Positions 9,091-18,960 of a DNA stretch of 28,291 nt are shown here, piece after piece. Position 1 is the stretch's first letter. Each line of letters starts with the position of its first letter. Both the position numbers and the translations under genes were made by a program. Source of the DNA: Didymodactylos carnosus (taxonomy: Eukaryota; Rotifera; Eurotatoria; Philodinida; Philodinidae); assembly GCA_905250885.1 (NCBI GenBank), contig CAJNOQ010001813.1:1-28291 (forward strand), given 5' to 3'. A model generated the notes under the pieces. That model saw only the letters and a program-made list of their open reading frames with translations, made no database searches and was not told where the DNA came from.

Positions 9091-9426
9091 TCAATCCATT
9101 CTTCCATCTGGACATTGGTCCAAACGGAGAACCATAATATCACTCGTAGCAGCCATTATTTGGTTGGTGAACGAATATTCAGCATATAATGGACATATCT
9201 TATCATTGGAGAAATAATTAGCTGTGAAAAAGTTAATATTCATGATACACTGATATACACAACTCGTTTGTCTTTTAACGTTTGTTACATTTTCTGTAAA
9301 ACTCGAATTTTGCAATAGTACGTATTGTGAATTAGCAGAAATGTGTAGAAACAATGAGTGAGTAATGGATTTGGAGCAATACGAAGTAGTTAATATTAAC
9401 AAGAATAGATAAAAGCTACTCAGCAT
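9091..9426 (-). CDS. Secreted Cys-rich PAN/apple-like exon (copy 1)
   Basis: The 111-aa frame starts with a clear signal peptide (MLSSFYLFLLILTTSYC). Two N-glycosylation-type sites (NSS, NVT) follow. A Cys-rich part contains SCVYQC, then NDKICPLYAEYS and a last Cys near the end. The C-x3-C ... C-x-L-Y-A-x-YS pattern resembles the exon at 10805-11126 on the same strand and the N-terminal module of secreted PAN/apple-like proteins that I recall being numerous in bdelloid rotifers. The frame stops soon after the module and I see no downstream exon, so it may be a first exon whose partners have diverged, or a truncated copy. It would act outside the cell; ligand unknown. Confidence 0.5.
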   Translation of the reverse strand: MLSSFYLFLLILTTSYCSKSITHSLFLHISANSQYVLLQNSSFTENVTNVKRQTSCVYQCIMNINFFTANYFSNDKICPLYAEYSFTNQIMAATSDIMVLRLDQCPDGRMD

Positions 9427-10804
9427 GGCCAGGCAAAGCTTATATTTACATGAATAACGTTAAACATTCACAAAACAATTGTATTTTCGATTTCTTTCTT
9501 CATTAGAGAGTGAAATTTATGTGAAAGTATTCTTAAAATAGATGTGAAAAAAATAAAGGATCGGTTTCGGAAAAAATTATTTCGTTGTTCGGAAAATTGA
9601 CTTTTTTGAAACATCTACATTTTTGTTTTTGTTTATATCTCACTTCCAAGAATAAATAATTTTAATTTGTTTGATCTTATGATTTATGGTGATATGTTTT
9701 ATTTTTATACGCCGTACTTTGTGATTGTTTGAACAGAATGTACACTGAAGATTGTAATTAAAGTTTATCTTTGTTTTACTTGAATATACGAACTCTTATT
9801 CTGAATTTTGAGTCCATACAGAGTTCTAGTATGTGACAATCAGACATTTTCGATCAAAAAGCTGAACCCGAAAATAAAGTTTCCAGATTCTCGATTCCGA
9901 TAGAGGATGTCAGATCCGCAGGACTCTATCTTCAAGAGATTGTATTTGAATAGAACTAAAAACATGTGTTCGGTTTTTGTTCTGAATTTCAATGGCAGTG
10001 TTCTAATCAAAAAATAAAAACTCGGTGCTTGTGTTCTGGAATTAAATACTGTATTAAATAAAAAGAGAAATTGAGCGGAGTGTTTCACACGTACAAGATC
10101 TCGCGCATTTCGAATGATAAACCGAAAGTTCGTGTTTTCATTTCAAAGATACGATCAGGAGAATAAAGTTACTACACTTGTTCAGTTTTCTAGTCTTATC
10201 AAAAGCACATATTACTAACATAATGGAATATACGCTCTGTATATAAAAAAAGATTTATATCTTTTCCATATTTATATGCTGTGAGATATACTCTTCGACT
10301 AATATGCAGGAAGAGGGTCGAATGAAGTCTTCACTTTACACAGACATCACTCTACACAGATAACAGTGTTAATATATATGCTATGTTATATATCGATAGA
10401 GTGTATAAAACGAGGAAAAAAGAATTGTATATATACGTGGTATTTTCATAAAGCCTATTATAATATCACATTTAAAGTGACTAATAGTCGATACTCTTAT
10501 ACATCCGAGCACAGAATTTTTTGAAATACATTCGCAAATTAGACTCGTGGTACCTAGCGAGAAAGTTGAGCCCTACGATAGATAAATTGCCAAAAGGTTT
10601 CAGAAGCTCTTATTAGAGGCAGATCATGAGATAGAGTTTTTCCTCACTCTCACAACGACCAGGACAGATGTAAGGAAGAACTCTTCTCCACTATTACAAC
10701 AGCTGAGTCGTGGTTTGCCTTACAATTCTCCATGGGTTGCAAGGAAAACTTTTCTCTATGAGGCTATACATCATCCTTAGAAAAGGAGCTTGATCTTTAA
10801 TTAC
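9427..10804. other. Spacer between the two Cys-rich exons
   Basis: On the minus strand this is where the next exon of the gene at 10805-11126 should lie. No exon with the expected repeats is recognisable. The 9840-10088 minus frame shows no family resemblance. The rest is AT-rich with no clear repeats. Confidence 0.4.
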
Positions 10805-11126
10805 CTGCTGGCGTATTTTGTGTTGGCGGTTGTTTTATGAATACAAATGTCGAATTAAGATTAATCTTCATCATCGATGGTGATGAATAGTTGGCAAATA
10901 AAATACAAGTTTTATTACTTTTGTAGCAGTTCAATCCTACATACGATGGCGATACGCTTGAAAAGAATGCATGGCAAATACACTCTGAGCATGTATTCCG
11001 GTACCTGATAACAGTAGCGGGATCGTTAGAAACGTACGTGGCATTATCGATATAACCAATAAGTGTTGTACAATCGATCGTGACAACAGTTACTGTCAGA
11101 AACAGCAGGGAAACTGATCGTATCAT
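10805..11126 (-). CDS. Secreted Cys-rich PAN/apple-like first exon (copy 2), partial
   Basis: The likely start is the ATG at 11126-11124, because it opens a signal peptide (MIRSVSLLFLTVTVVTIDC); an upstream in-frame extension to 11288 is basic and has no such feature. The mature part contains NTCSECICHAFF, then GLNCYKSNKTCILFANYSS and ends NSTFVFIKQPP before a splice-donor-like CAG|GTAATT at 10805/10804. If not spliced, the frame stops at 10797. The Cys pattern C-x2-C-x-C ... NC ... C-x-LFANYS matches the module in the exon at 9091-9426. In proteins of this kind that I recall from rotifers the module often precedes beta-propeller (NHL-type) repeats; none is visible here. It is either the first exon of a gene with an unrecognised remainder or a decayed copy. 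Confidence 0.55.
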
Positions 11127-11674
11127 ATTTGTCTGCCGAATACAGTCGCAAGCCGGTGAAGTGTTCGCTCTTTTCTTCTGCCAGCATAAAACAAAATATT
11201 TTTTTAATATAATTTTGTCTCTTCGTTTTCTTCTTTGATACATTCTCAAGTGTACTCTAGTTGAACTGTGCATCATACTTGAATACAATTAAATATACTC
11301 TTACTATAGAGAAAAATAGAACAGTCCGCACTCTAAAAGAAATTGTCTTAAAACCTGAAAAAGGTTTTGATCGTGGGTTTATTTCCGAAACCTTTTAAAG
11401 GTTTCTATGGAATATACGAAACCTTTGGAAGGTTTTTTGAACAAAAAAGCTTTCGTGTTTCTCACACGAAACCATTACAGGGGTGAGGTTTCGTATGGTA
11501 TCTTCTTTTCACAAATCACTCGATCGTGTTGGTGTGTAGAATTTGGCTAAAACAAACACACAGACAGCAGAGACTCATCTACAATATTTTGCATATGGAA
11601 TGATCGTTATAGGCAGTCTATGTACATTCCAGTATTAAATACCTTATTATTACGTTTCCCCAATACTAAAGTAA
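11127..11674. other. Spacer with GAAACCTTT/AAAGGTTTC inverted repeats
   Basis: Several short inverted copies of AAACCTTT occur at 11351-11440, including a perfect GAAACCTTT-T-AAAGGTTTC hairpin at 11387-11405. No gene is recognised. Confidence 0.5.
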
Positions 11675-12163
11675 TTAACAATCAAACAATACTTTTCAGT
11701 TGCCGTATACATAAAAAGTAGCATTTCTCATCTTTTTATTTCTTGTTCGCCAGAAGCTGAATCACTTCTTCTTTCTTTCACAATTAACAACCATACTTTT
11801 TATTTATGCAACTTTTATCGCCGTCCTAGACGACCCATTTCATTCTTTGAAAATTTACAAAATTTTCTTCTTTCGCACATAAAAAAAGATTTTTCTATTA
11901 TATTGTCAGCTGATTTCAACGTTCGTACAGTTAAGCCTCTAACATCAGTCGGATTACGTTCTTTAATAGATATATTTGATATTACTAACGCTTTCTCTAT
12001 ACCTACAACAGTTAAAAATACATTCATTGACAATGTGTTCTTTTCTTCTACTCTTCTCTCTCCGAGTACGACCATTTTTCCTTCTATAGGCAAGTCGCCT
12101 CACTATGGCGTCATCCATATATCTCGTTATCGAAGAAACCGAAAAATAGTTCGCTTAGCATAG
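11675..12163 (+). pseudogene. Non-LTR retrotransposon endonuclease-domain fragment
   Basis: The frame is open from 11675 to the stop at 12161-12163 and resembles the endonuclease/exonuclease/phosphatase domain of LINE-type elements. In order it shows VAVYIKSS (11699-11722), an NFYRRP equivalent of the common YRPP motif (about 11807-11829), the key DFN of the GDFN motif (as ADFN, about 11909-11920), a NTFID segment and finally SPHYG in place of the usual SDH. The Asp of SDH and the Gly of GDFN are therefore altered. The N-terminal part of the domain and the entire reverse transcriptase are missing. Homology ends near 12116; the last codons belong to the neighbouring repeat that starts near 12132. 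It is a dead internal fragment. Confidence 0.7.
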
Positions 12164-13073
12164 CCTTGATCTATGAAAACGTCTAGTATTAGCATTCGAC
12201 GCCCCATGGAAAAGTCTACGATATGAGTTAATAAGAAACTAAATGAAGCCTGGCAGCAGATTCTATGAACTTACTACTAAAGTTTTGAATAGGTCAAGAC
12301 TACGCCAAGGGAACTATTGTTCACTTTTTTCTGTGAAACTAAAGATGATCTCTAATCATTCATACTTCATTCGACGCGGCATGAAAAGCTCTATAATCCA
12401 CGTTAAGCGGAAACTTAACGAAGCCTGGTAGCGATGTTTCGGTATTAAATACTGCGCCGCTTTAACCTAGAATGGCTCCCAAAATTGTTCGCTACCTTTA
12501 GTTTTGATTTTCCTCGCGGACCACACAAGTGCAACTCTTTTTCAGATTTGTTCTGGCTTGTATGGTTCACGAGAAAACTCAAAAATAAAGGTAGCGAACA
12601 ATTTTTGGAGCCATTCTAGATTGAAGCGGCCGACTATTTAATACCCAAACACCGCTGGCACGCTTCGTTAAGTTTCCTATTAACACATATTATAGAGCTT
12701 TTCACGGCGCATCGAATGCTGTAGGACTGATTCGAGATCATCTTTAGTTTCACGGAAGAAAGCGAAAAAGAGTTCGCTGAGCATAGCCTTGATCTAAGAA
12801 AAAGTCTAGTATTAAATTCATAAAACCTGCTGCCAGACTTCGCTAAGTTTCTTATTAATACATATTGTAGAACGTTTGAAGACACATTGAATGTTGGATG
12901 AATGATTAGAGATCATCTTTAGTTTCATGGAGAAAAGTGAGCAACAGTTCGAGTAGCATAGTGGCGACCTATGAAAAAATCTGGTATTAAAATCATAAAG
13001 CCTGCTGTCAGGCTTCATTAGCCTTCCTATTAACATAGATTGTAGAACTTTTCAAGAAGCGTCGAATGATGCC
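12132..13073. repeat. Composite palindrome of ~177-bp repeat units
   Basis: The right arm holds about 2.4 tandem units (12653-12830, 12831-13005 and partial 13006-13073). The left arm holds one inverted unit (about 12250-12428) and part of another (about 12191-12249). The arms meet in a central palindrome, 12449-12520 against 12566-12636, which both contain AATTGTTCGCTACCTTTA in opposite orientation. The central loop is about 27 bases (12527-12553). A further piece at 12132-12190 matches a unit in right-arm orientation, so the left end is rearranged. Units contain AACTAAAGATGATCTC and give weak ORFs (KLKMISN) on either strand that are repeat shadows. It may be a foldback transposon or satellite-derived inverted array. 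Confidence 0.8.
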
Positions 13074-13354
13074 GCTTGGCTTAATATTATACGTTTACTG
13101 AGAAATGTTGATTTGTCACACTGTTGGTGCTAAACTGCTGCTTGGTTTCAAGTAGATTCTGTCGGGTATATTGGGCTGAAAGCGCTCTGAAGGGTCGAAA
13201 TCATCGAATACGATAATGGGATGTGATTCTGATGAGGTTTGGACCGATTGGAGGGGTTATTGTTAGTGGATCGATTTCTGTTCTTATGCAGACCTTTATT
13301 AGGTCACTTTAGAAAATTGTCGGTCATTCGGCTCAAGTTTCGAAAATTTCGTAC
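13074..13354. other. Spacer after the composite palindrome
   Basis: No feature recognised. Confidence 0.35.
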
Positions 13355-13478
13355 CACTTCGGGTCGGGTCGGGTAAAAAAGCCTTCGAGTCGAGTCGGGT
13401 GCGGGCTCACGTAGAAAATATTGATTCGGGTCGGCTTGGGTTTGGGGCATCCGCCTAAGACCCGATTTGGTCTCTGAT
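13355..13478 (-). repeat. CGGGTC-rich repeat with possible hAT-like terminus
   Basis: The stretch is packed with CGGGTCGGGTC-type repeats and, read on the minus strand, begins CAGAGACCAAATCGGGTC at about 13478. CAGAG-type ends are common in hAT transposons, but no second end or 8-bp duplication was found, so this is a possible remnant only. Confidence 0.4.
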
Positions 13479-15158
13479 ATACATATTTAAAATACAATTT
13501 TATGATTGAAGACTGCAAAAGACGTCATTCTCATCGTGCGTCTTTTTAAAAGAGCATCCACAACATAAATGCTTGCTTCCTTTTTCTCACTAGCGCGTGC
13601 ATTTTTCTTTTCAGATCGTCCACAATCGACTATCCAGTCTGAAACTTAAACTATCAAAATAAAAGATCAATCCTACTTAGATCGTAAATACTGAATATCT
13701 TACATGTTAATTTTATAGAAATAATAACCGATATAACCTCACGTAAGAAAACGGACCCATGATCAAGTGCATTACTAAGTCATAAATTGTTCTTTCGTTA
13801 TTCTAAGATATATTCAAGATGCTTATATTTAAAAATTTCAAAGAGTATATCAGTGGATAAAGAATAAATTCTCTACAAAATGCACTATTGACTTTGTCAA
13901 AACAATCTTAAAAAACGCATTTTACACACTAAACAAGTGTTTTCCGGTTGTTGTCGATTTTGAAATGGTTCTTTTTTGTAGCCATTGTACGAAAATCAAA
14001 AACGTTTCTCCCACCATTCTTTTTGCTTAGTTTGCTAGAAGGCACTCGATTGCAAATCAAATTTACAGAAATCTTTTTACCGGTAAATATATAACAATAA
14101 AACCTACCGCAAAAGAAAGGAAACAAATGATGTAATTCCCTCAAGGAGCTATCTCGCTTGTTTCTTTTCATTTAAGCATTTTTAAATGGAAGTAAAGAGA
14201 TGATTCAAAACCTCAACAACATTTATATTAGACTTTTTTTCGGAATATGTCGCGTTTTAGAGCATTTTTCAAAGTTTGTAGAGCACTGGAAAGAAAGGCT
14301 GTAAAATGTAATTCCATCACAACATCTATTTGCTGTTTAAGAAGTTTAAAACAGAAGAGACGAAACACGCGAATGATAAAACTCAGCGTTTTTCATTGAC
14401 AAAAAAGGCTTTTGTATGATTTCTTTACTCAAAGTTTAGTTTATGTCAATCAAAACAAGGACCTAATATAAATCACCAGAAAATGGACCTCAGATGGGTT
14501 TGTTATATGATCAGAATAGCCTGAAGAGTATGGAGGACCACGTTAAAAGCTTCATTCATAAACTTTTTATTACGGGTAACTTATCCAAACATTTCACCTT
14601 AAACCCCTACCAGTCATAGAACGCAGGCCTAACGTTTGTGAACCGCAAGCCATGGGCTTTTATTTTTGCTGTATTTTTTGAAAGGGAATAATTATACAGT
14701 GTGGAAAAGGACGTTAAAAAGTGTGGATTTTTAAAAATTATTTCGACAATTAGAGTATACCTGGACGGATCAGGACAAAATGTCGTTAGAAGGTATTAGA
14801 ACAGGTATTTCAATATTTAACTCCATCAGATCTAAAACGATGAAACTTATGTCACACTGATGAGCTGAATAATTTACATACTTTTTGCTTTTAGATGATC
14901 AGTCTTTGCAAATTGGTTCTCATTTAAGTGATGATGTTGTTGTTCCTCGGATATAATACGATTATTTTGTGTATGAATTGTTTTACCATTCTCAATCAAA
15001 TTTGATGGGATGTGAAAATTTGTTTCTTGTGGATTATTTGTTACCAGAACATAATTGATTATAATAGGATGGATTCTTGAGTTGTTTTATTGTATAGTTA
15101 GAGCTGAATTAGCAAATTTTCCTCAAAACGCAGTTTCACTAGGTTTAGCCACCCTTTC
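13479..15158. other. Gene-free stretch
   Basis: No gene or RNA is recognised with confidence. The minus ORF 13929-14171 has no family features. A 12-bp palindrome TTTACCGGTAAA lies near 14077. A speculative two-exon micro-ORF at 14780-14956 is discussed in the findings. Confidence 0.4.
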
Positions 15159-15229
15159 TTGGAAAAAAAAATTGCCACGAGATTAAGTATGGTCGATAAC
15201 CTATGTTTCCGTTGACTTTACAGGCTACC
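15159..15229 (+). repeat. 71-bp direct repeat, first copy
   Basis: Matches 15631-15701 with only two mismatches, both copies ending TTTCCGTTGACTTTACAGGC. The two copies start 472 bp apart in the same orientation. Immediately downstream, 15250-15325 is a degenerate array of AGGATATT-like ~10-bp units. Confidence 0.85.
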
Positions 15230-15630
15230 AAAAGGCTTTAAAGGCTAGATTTCTAGGATATTCAGGATGTTAAGGATATTTAGGATAGCAAGGAAATTCA
15301 AGATGTGTGGAATATCTGGGATGTTCATTAGGAATGGTAACCACTCGTTTTCTAAACAAGCTTTGTTTCTTTGTTACTTTATTACGGGCGATAAATCTTG
15401 TATACAGTCTGATAACAGCTTGTTAGCGGTTACTAGTAACAGTAATGTAATGAACCACCCCTATTCACGAGCCATTTACCTCTAATTCTAGGCGAAAAAT
15501 AAATCATGCCCACTCGAACCAACGATCATACTTTTTATAAAAACCAAAACGTTTTTAGAAGCCTGACTAGATTTATGGGATGATAAACACCCAATCTAAA
15601 AAGGTTTTTTGAAAACAAAGTAACAAGGAT

Positions 15631-15701
15631 TTGGAAAAAAATATTGCCACGAGATTCAGTATGGTCGATAACCTATGTTTCCGTTGACTTTACAGGCTAC
15701 C
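15631..15701 (+). repeat. 71-bp direct repeat, second copy
   Basis: Second copy of the block at 15159-15229; the sequences following the two copies are unrelated. Confidence 0.85.
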
Positions 15702-15732
15702 CGAAGCTGCGTAATTCCAGACTCACAGCAAA

Positions 15733-15834
15733 ATGGATTCCACACCTAAAACTACAGAGGCTGAACCTACTGATCAAAATATCACACGAAATTCGACGAG
15801 TTTTAAGATGGTCTATGCACAAAATGTACTTTAG
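15733..15834 (+). CDS. Possible short ORF (33 aa), unrecognised
   Basis: Just after the second 71-bp repeat an ATG opens a frame beginning MDSTPKTTEAEPTDQNIT and ending at TAG 15832-15834. The Thr/Glu/Pro-rich composition is unlike nearby noise and could be the start of a real exon, but there is no downstream exon and no family match. It may equally be chance. Confidence 0.2.
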   Translation: MDSTPKTTEAEPTDQNITRNSTSFKMVYAQNVL

Positions 15835-15938
15835 TGTAAGAAATAGTAAAAACTGAAGTATGTCGGATTTTTCCCTCGTCGGTTTACTTCTGTTCCATAA
15901 AAAATATCGGACCCAAAACAAATCGTAAAAATAAATCG

Positions 15939-15968
15939 ACCATCTTGTAGACAATTTCATGCTCTATC
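15939..15968 (+). repeat. Dispersed repeat, copy C
   Basis: CCATCTTGTAGACAATTTCATGCTCTATC-type sequence, preceded by ACCCAAAA...CGTAAA about 30 bases upstream, parallels the copy at 20261-20298 and its upstream sequence. Confidence 0.4.
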
Positions 15969-16439
15969 AAAATATACATAAACTGGGATGCAGTCTGACC
16001 TTTAAGTACCCAAAAATTTAAAATTTTGTGAATGTGTTTCCTATTAACTATGTGACCATATAAAAGTCTTGTCTGCGATTTTTTAACAGGTAGCAGTGAA
16101 GTTATGATTTGGATATCTTTCAATTCAGTCTTTCAAGCGTTCTTTTCTTGAGGAGTGTTTTGGACTGCTCCAGAAACGAGTGGTCTAGAGTAATCTTAGT
16201 AACTCTTTTCAGAAGGAGTGCTCCATTTTCCAAAAGGAGCACTCTGAAAACGGAGTACACCTTCATACTCCTACTTCTGACCTTTTTTTTGACTGGACGT
16301 TTGTACACGAAGTAAGTAGTCAAGAGAGAGAAAAGGTAGTCCGAAAAGAAAGATAGGTCAGACAGCACAATAGATTTTTTGATAAACGGAGCCGGAGGAA
16401 ACGTTGAGATTAGAGTAGGGGCCGATGCGCGCTTCGATC
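15969..16439. other. Stretch with a short strong hairpin
   Basis: GAGTGCTCC and GGAGCACTC (about 16217-16246) form a 9-bp perfect stem. The minus frame across 16120-16578 is not coding in character. No gene is recognised except the mariner relic that begins at its right edge. Confidence 0.4.
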
Positions 16440-16690
16440 TAGGTAAAAGTGACACTCTTGCAGCAGTTAGTAATATAAGTGTGCGCTGATGACACGTTGT
16501 ACAATCGGCATTGCACTGTCGCCGTTCAATTGAATTCCACGTAGCTGATTTTTGAGTTTCGGAATAAAAAGAAGGCATACGGATTTAGATCTGGAGAATA
16601 TGATGGATTTGAATATGATTCCATATGACTTTCAGTTAAAAATTCATTCTTAATCTAGACTTTAGGAGGTCTCTTGTTGTCGTCATGGAG
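16440..16690 (-). pseudogene. mariner-type transposase C-terminal relic
   Basis: On the minus strand one frame carries HDDNKRPPK (about 16663-16687) followed by SYSPDLNPYAFFLF (about 16563-16603), matching the HDNARPH and YSPDL-P signature near the third catalytic Asp of mariner transposases. A shift of frame then gives PKLKNQLRG (about 16533-16562), the usual next motif, and an in-frame stop follows. Only this C-terminal portion is recognisable. Frameshift and stops make it non-functional. Terminal repeats were not identified. Confidence 0.65.
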
Positions 16691-16721
16691 ACCGCGGAGT
16701 CCTGTCTTCTGTCTCTGCTCT

Positions 16722-16751
16722 GACACAATTTTGAAAGACACAATTTTGAAA
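16722..16751. repeat. Perfect 15-bp tandem duplication
   Basis: GACACAATTTTGAAA occurs twice head to tail (16722-16736 and 16737-16751), just upstream (in transposase sense) of the mariner relic. Confidence 0.9.
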
Positions 16752-16880
16752 ACTTGGGGTAGACAGCTATTGACATACGAACTTGCATTTAAAAATTTTC
16801 ACCAAGTTCCAGTGAATATTAACCGCGTGCCATCGGTAAAGTAGATTGAAAGCGCGTTTCTGCTGAGAAGCCTGATCATC

Positions 16881-17002
16881 CGTAACGCCCAGTTTCTTAA
16901 CCGTACCACGTTTTTAACCGTAACCGCGTTTCATGGCGATTCCACTAATGTATCCGGGTGAACTGCGGTTGTGTTTAAAACCGCAAGAAACTGGGCGTTA
17001 CG
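16881..17002. repeat. Perfect 18-bp inverted repeat pair
   Basis: CGTAACGCCCAGTTTCTT (16881-16898) is exactly the reverse complement of 16985-17002, enclosing 86 bases that hold several AACCGTA/ACCGCG-like strings. The identity suggests a recent small insertion or the ends of a very short MITE; no obvious target duplication is visible. Confidence 0.75.
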
Positions 17003-17333
17003 AATGACCGCGATTCTCAAAAGAAACGGTTTCGAAAACAAACGGATTCATCGCCGTGCAACATTCCCTCTTTCTGAATTGAGTGTAATCGTTGTGATGA
17101 TTAGTCTAATTACAGTTAGCTTAATTAACCTAAAGTTTTATCACTTCCGTTCCCAGCTATGATTCGTGGATATCTAATTCACTCCATTATTTACTTTCAT
17201 CTAACTGGAAGTACAAAAAAATGTTGGAAAAATTTAAAAACGTCATGTCGTTGTATTTATATTGTTTCGCACGAACTCCGCTTTTTTCGACAGTCAGCGG
17301 TAAACAGTGGACAAATGCTAGTAGTAAAAAGTA
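17003..17333. other. Spacer downstream (3') of tRNA-Met
   Basis: A run of five A at 17326-17330 reads as TTTTT just after the tRNA 3' end on the minus strand and is the expected RNA polymerase III terminator. No other feature is recognised. Confidence 0.6.
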
Positions 17334-17406
17334 TGCCCCGGGTGAGGATCGAACTCACGACCTTCAGATTATGAGACTGACGCTCTACCTACTGAGCCAC
17401 CGCGGC
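17334..17406 (-). tRNA. Elongator tRNA-Met (anticodon CAT)
   Basis: The 73-base cloverleaf has a GCTC/GAGC D stem, anticodon loop CTCATAA with CAT at positions 34-36 (17373-17371), a GTGAG/CTCAC T stem with TTCGATC loop and discriminator A. The anticodon arm and variable region match the animal elongator tRNA-Met type rather than the initiator. The acceptor stem pairs at six of seven positions; G4 faces G69, where animal copies usually have U4-G69. There is no intron and CCA is not encoded. Internal A and B boxes are intact and a TTTTT terminator follows. Confidence 0.93.
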
Positions 17407-18233
17407 GACAACTTGCGTTCTATGTCAGAATTATGCAACGTTAGCGGTTAACACTCAACCAACGTTGACGATTCATTTCAACTCTTTTCAAATAATCTAG
17501 TTGTGATTTATACGTTTGGAGAACAGAATGGCGCTGATAACGAAAAAGTCATTCTCTCGATTTGCGCTTTAAGCTATGCATTAGAGGAACAAACTATTTT
17601 TCTGTTTCTCATCTGGTTTATTGTATGGCGCGCACAACTCGTACTCAGTGATTAAGAACAGTATAGTTTTCAGTTGCTGTATTTCATCCAAGTATGAAGG
17701 TAAAAAGATGTGATCAATTAATTTAGTTTATCTCCAAAGATTTTATATGCTGGACTTTTTAACAGTCATGCCGCAGAAAACCCTCAAACCACAAAAATTA
17801 TTTTAGCTTTGTCTAAACTGTCTTATAAAAGTCTGAACAAACTGAGACGATTACGGGTTTTGAGCAACGTTTTCTTGCTTAATTATGAACGGTACAAACT
17901 TTGGCTTAGTTTTGCATATTTGAATCAAATGATAGAATGATTTTTTTCCATTGCATACCGAAATGAATTCCCAGCGAATGCGAATTCATTTTTTAGAAAT
18001 TCAATTTTAGAAAATACAAAGAATGTGTATTTGTCAAGCTATATTCTAAGGAAAAAAATGGAAGAAGAAGAGAAAAAGTAAAGTAATAAAAACGAAAGAA
18101 TAAAAGGCTCCTATTGAACTAAGTATTATCTACAAAATGAGACAGTTTCCAGCTCTGCACATGGATTTATTGATTGTTCTGGTTACTGAATTCATATTTT
18201 TTAACCATTAGAAGAACTCTCTAGAATGCTTTA
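17407..18233. other. Gene-free stretch
   Basis: No ORF, repeat or RNA gene of recognisable character. Confidence 0.45.
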
Positions 18234-18960
18234 GTGTTTAGAAAGAGCTTTATCAAGATCCATAGGGAAGAACCGTTCTTTCCAGTTCTCACGCTGTATA
18301 GGAAGCTAATCCCTGATTTTCCAGTCTATAAGGAAAAGACCCATACCACCTTAGTATGGGCAGCAGTAAGACTTGCTGCTTTAGTTCAATCATATTTACG
18401 AAAGCCTTTCATCTTAGGACCTTTGGTCTTTGTTGACAAGCTTTACTTAATAGAAAATGCATCTTGATTAGTTTATTATTTTAGGTATTACACGCCCAGC
18501 TGTAATGACAAGGCCTTGTTAACATGCGAGTTCACGAAAGAGATGTTGCATGTTTCTAATATATTTTGATCAAAGATTCCACCTTTGACACAAGCTCTTG
18601 CTTTCCCGTGCATAAACGTAACGTTATTTTTAGCAATAAAGCATAGTTCAGTGAACAAATACTTCTTAGTAAAACGGTTAGTACGAAGGCAGAACAACCG
18701 GATCCGTGTCTTCGCATGAATCCGGGAAGACTCCCATGGATCCCTAAATATCCGAAAGTTGTCCTAAGAGAACAAAAGCCTTCTATAAATCTGTTATACA
18801 TTTAAAACGGCTAAGTAGGGTGAAACGAATATTTCGCACCCATTGCAATGTGCTTTTCGTACTTTCCTCAGAATGAAACACGTTTAAAGGAAAGTCTTAT
18901 ATACAATTCGATGCAGCCTTAAACGGTGAATAAAACTATCTATTGCTTAATTGCTATGTA
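18234..18960. other. Stretch with unconvincing ORFs
   Basis: The plus frame 18234-18467 and minus frames 18488-18801 show no motif I recognise, do not continue into neighbouring exons and overlap each other. I treat them as chance. Confidence 0.4.

Noticed and set aside
12243-13036. Similar ORFs (KLKMISN) on both strands
   Set aside because: They are translations of the ~177-bp repeat in its two orientations, with no consistent protein.
18234-18467. 77-aa frame that might be a polymerase or transposase fragment
   Set aside because: No diagnostic motif could be found.
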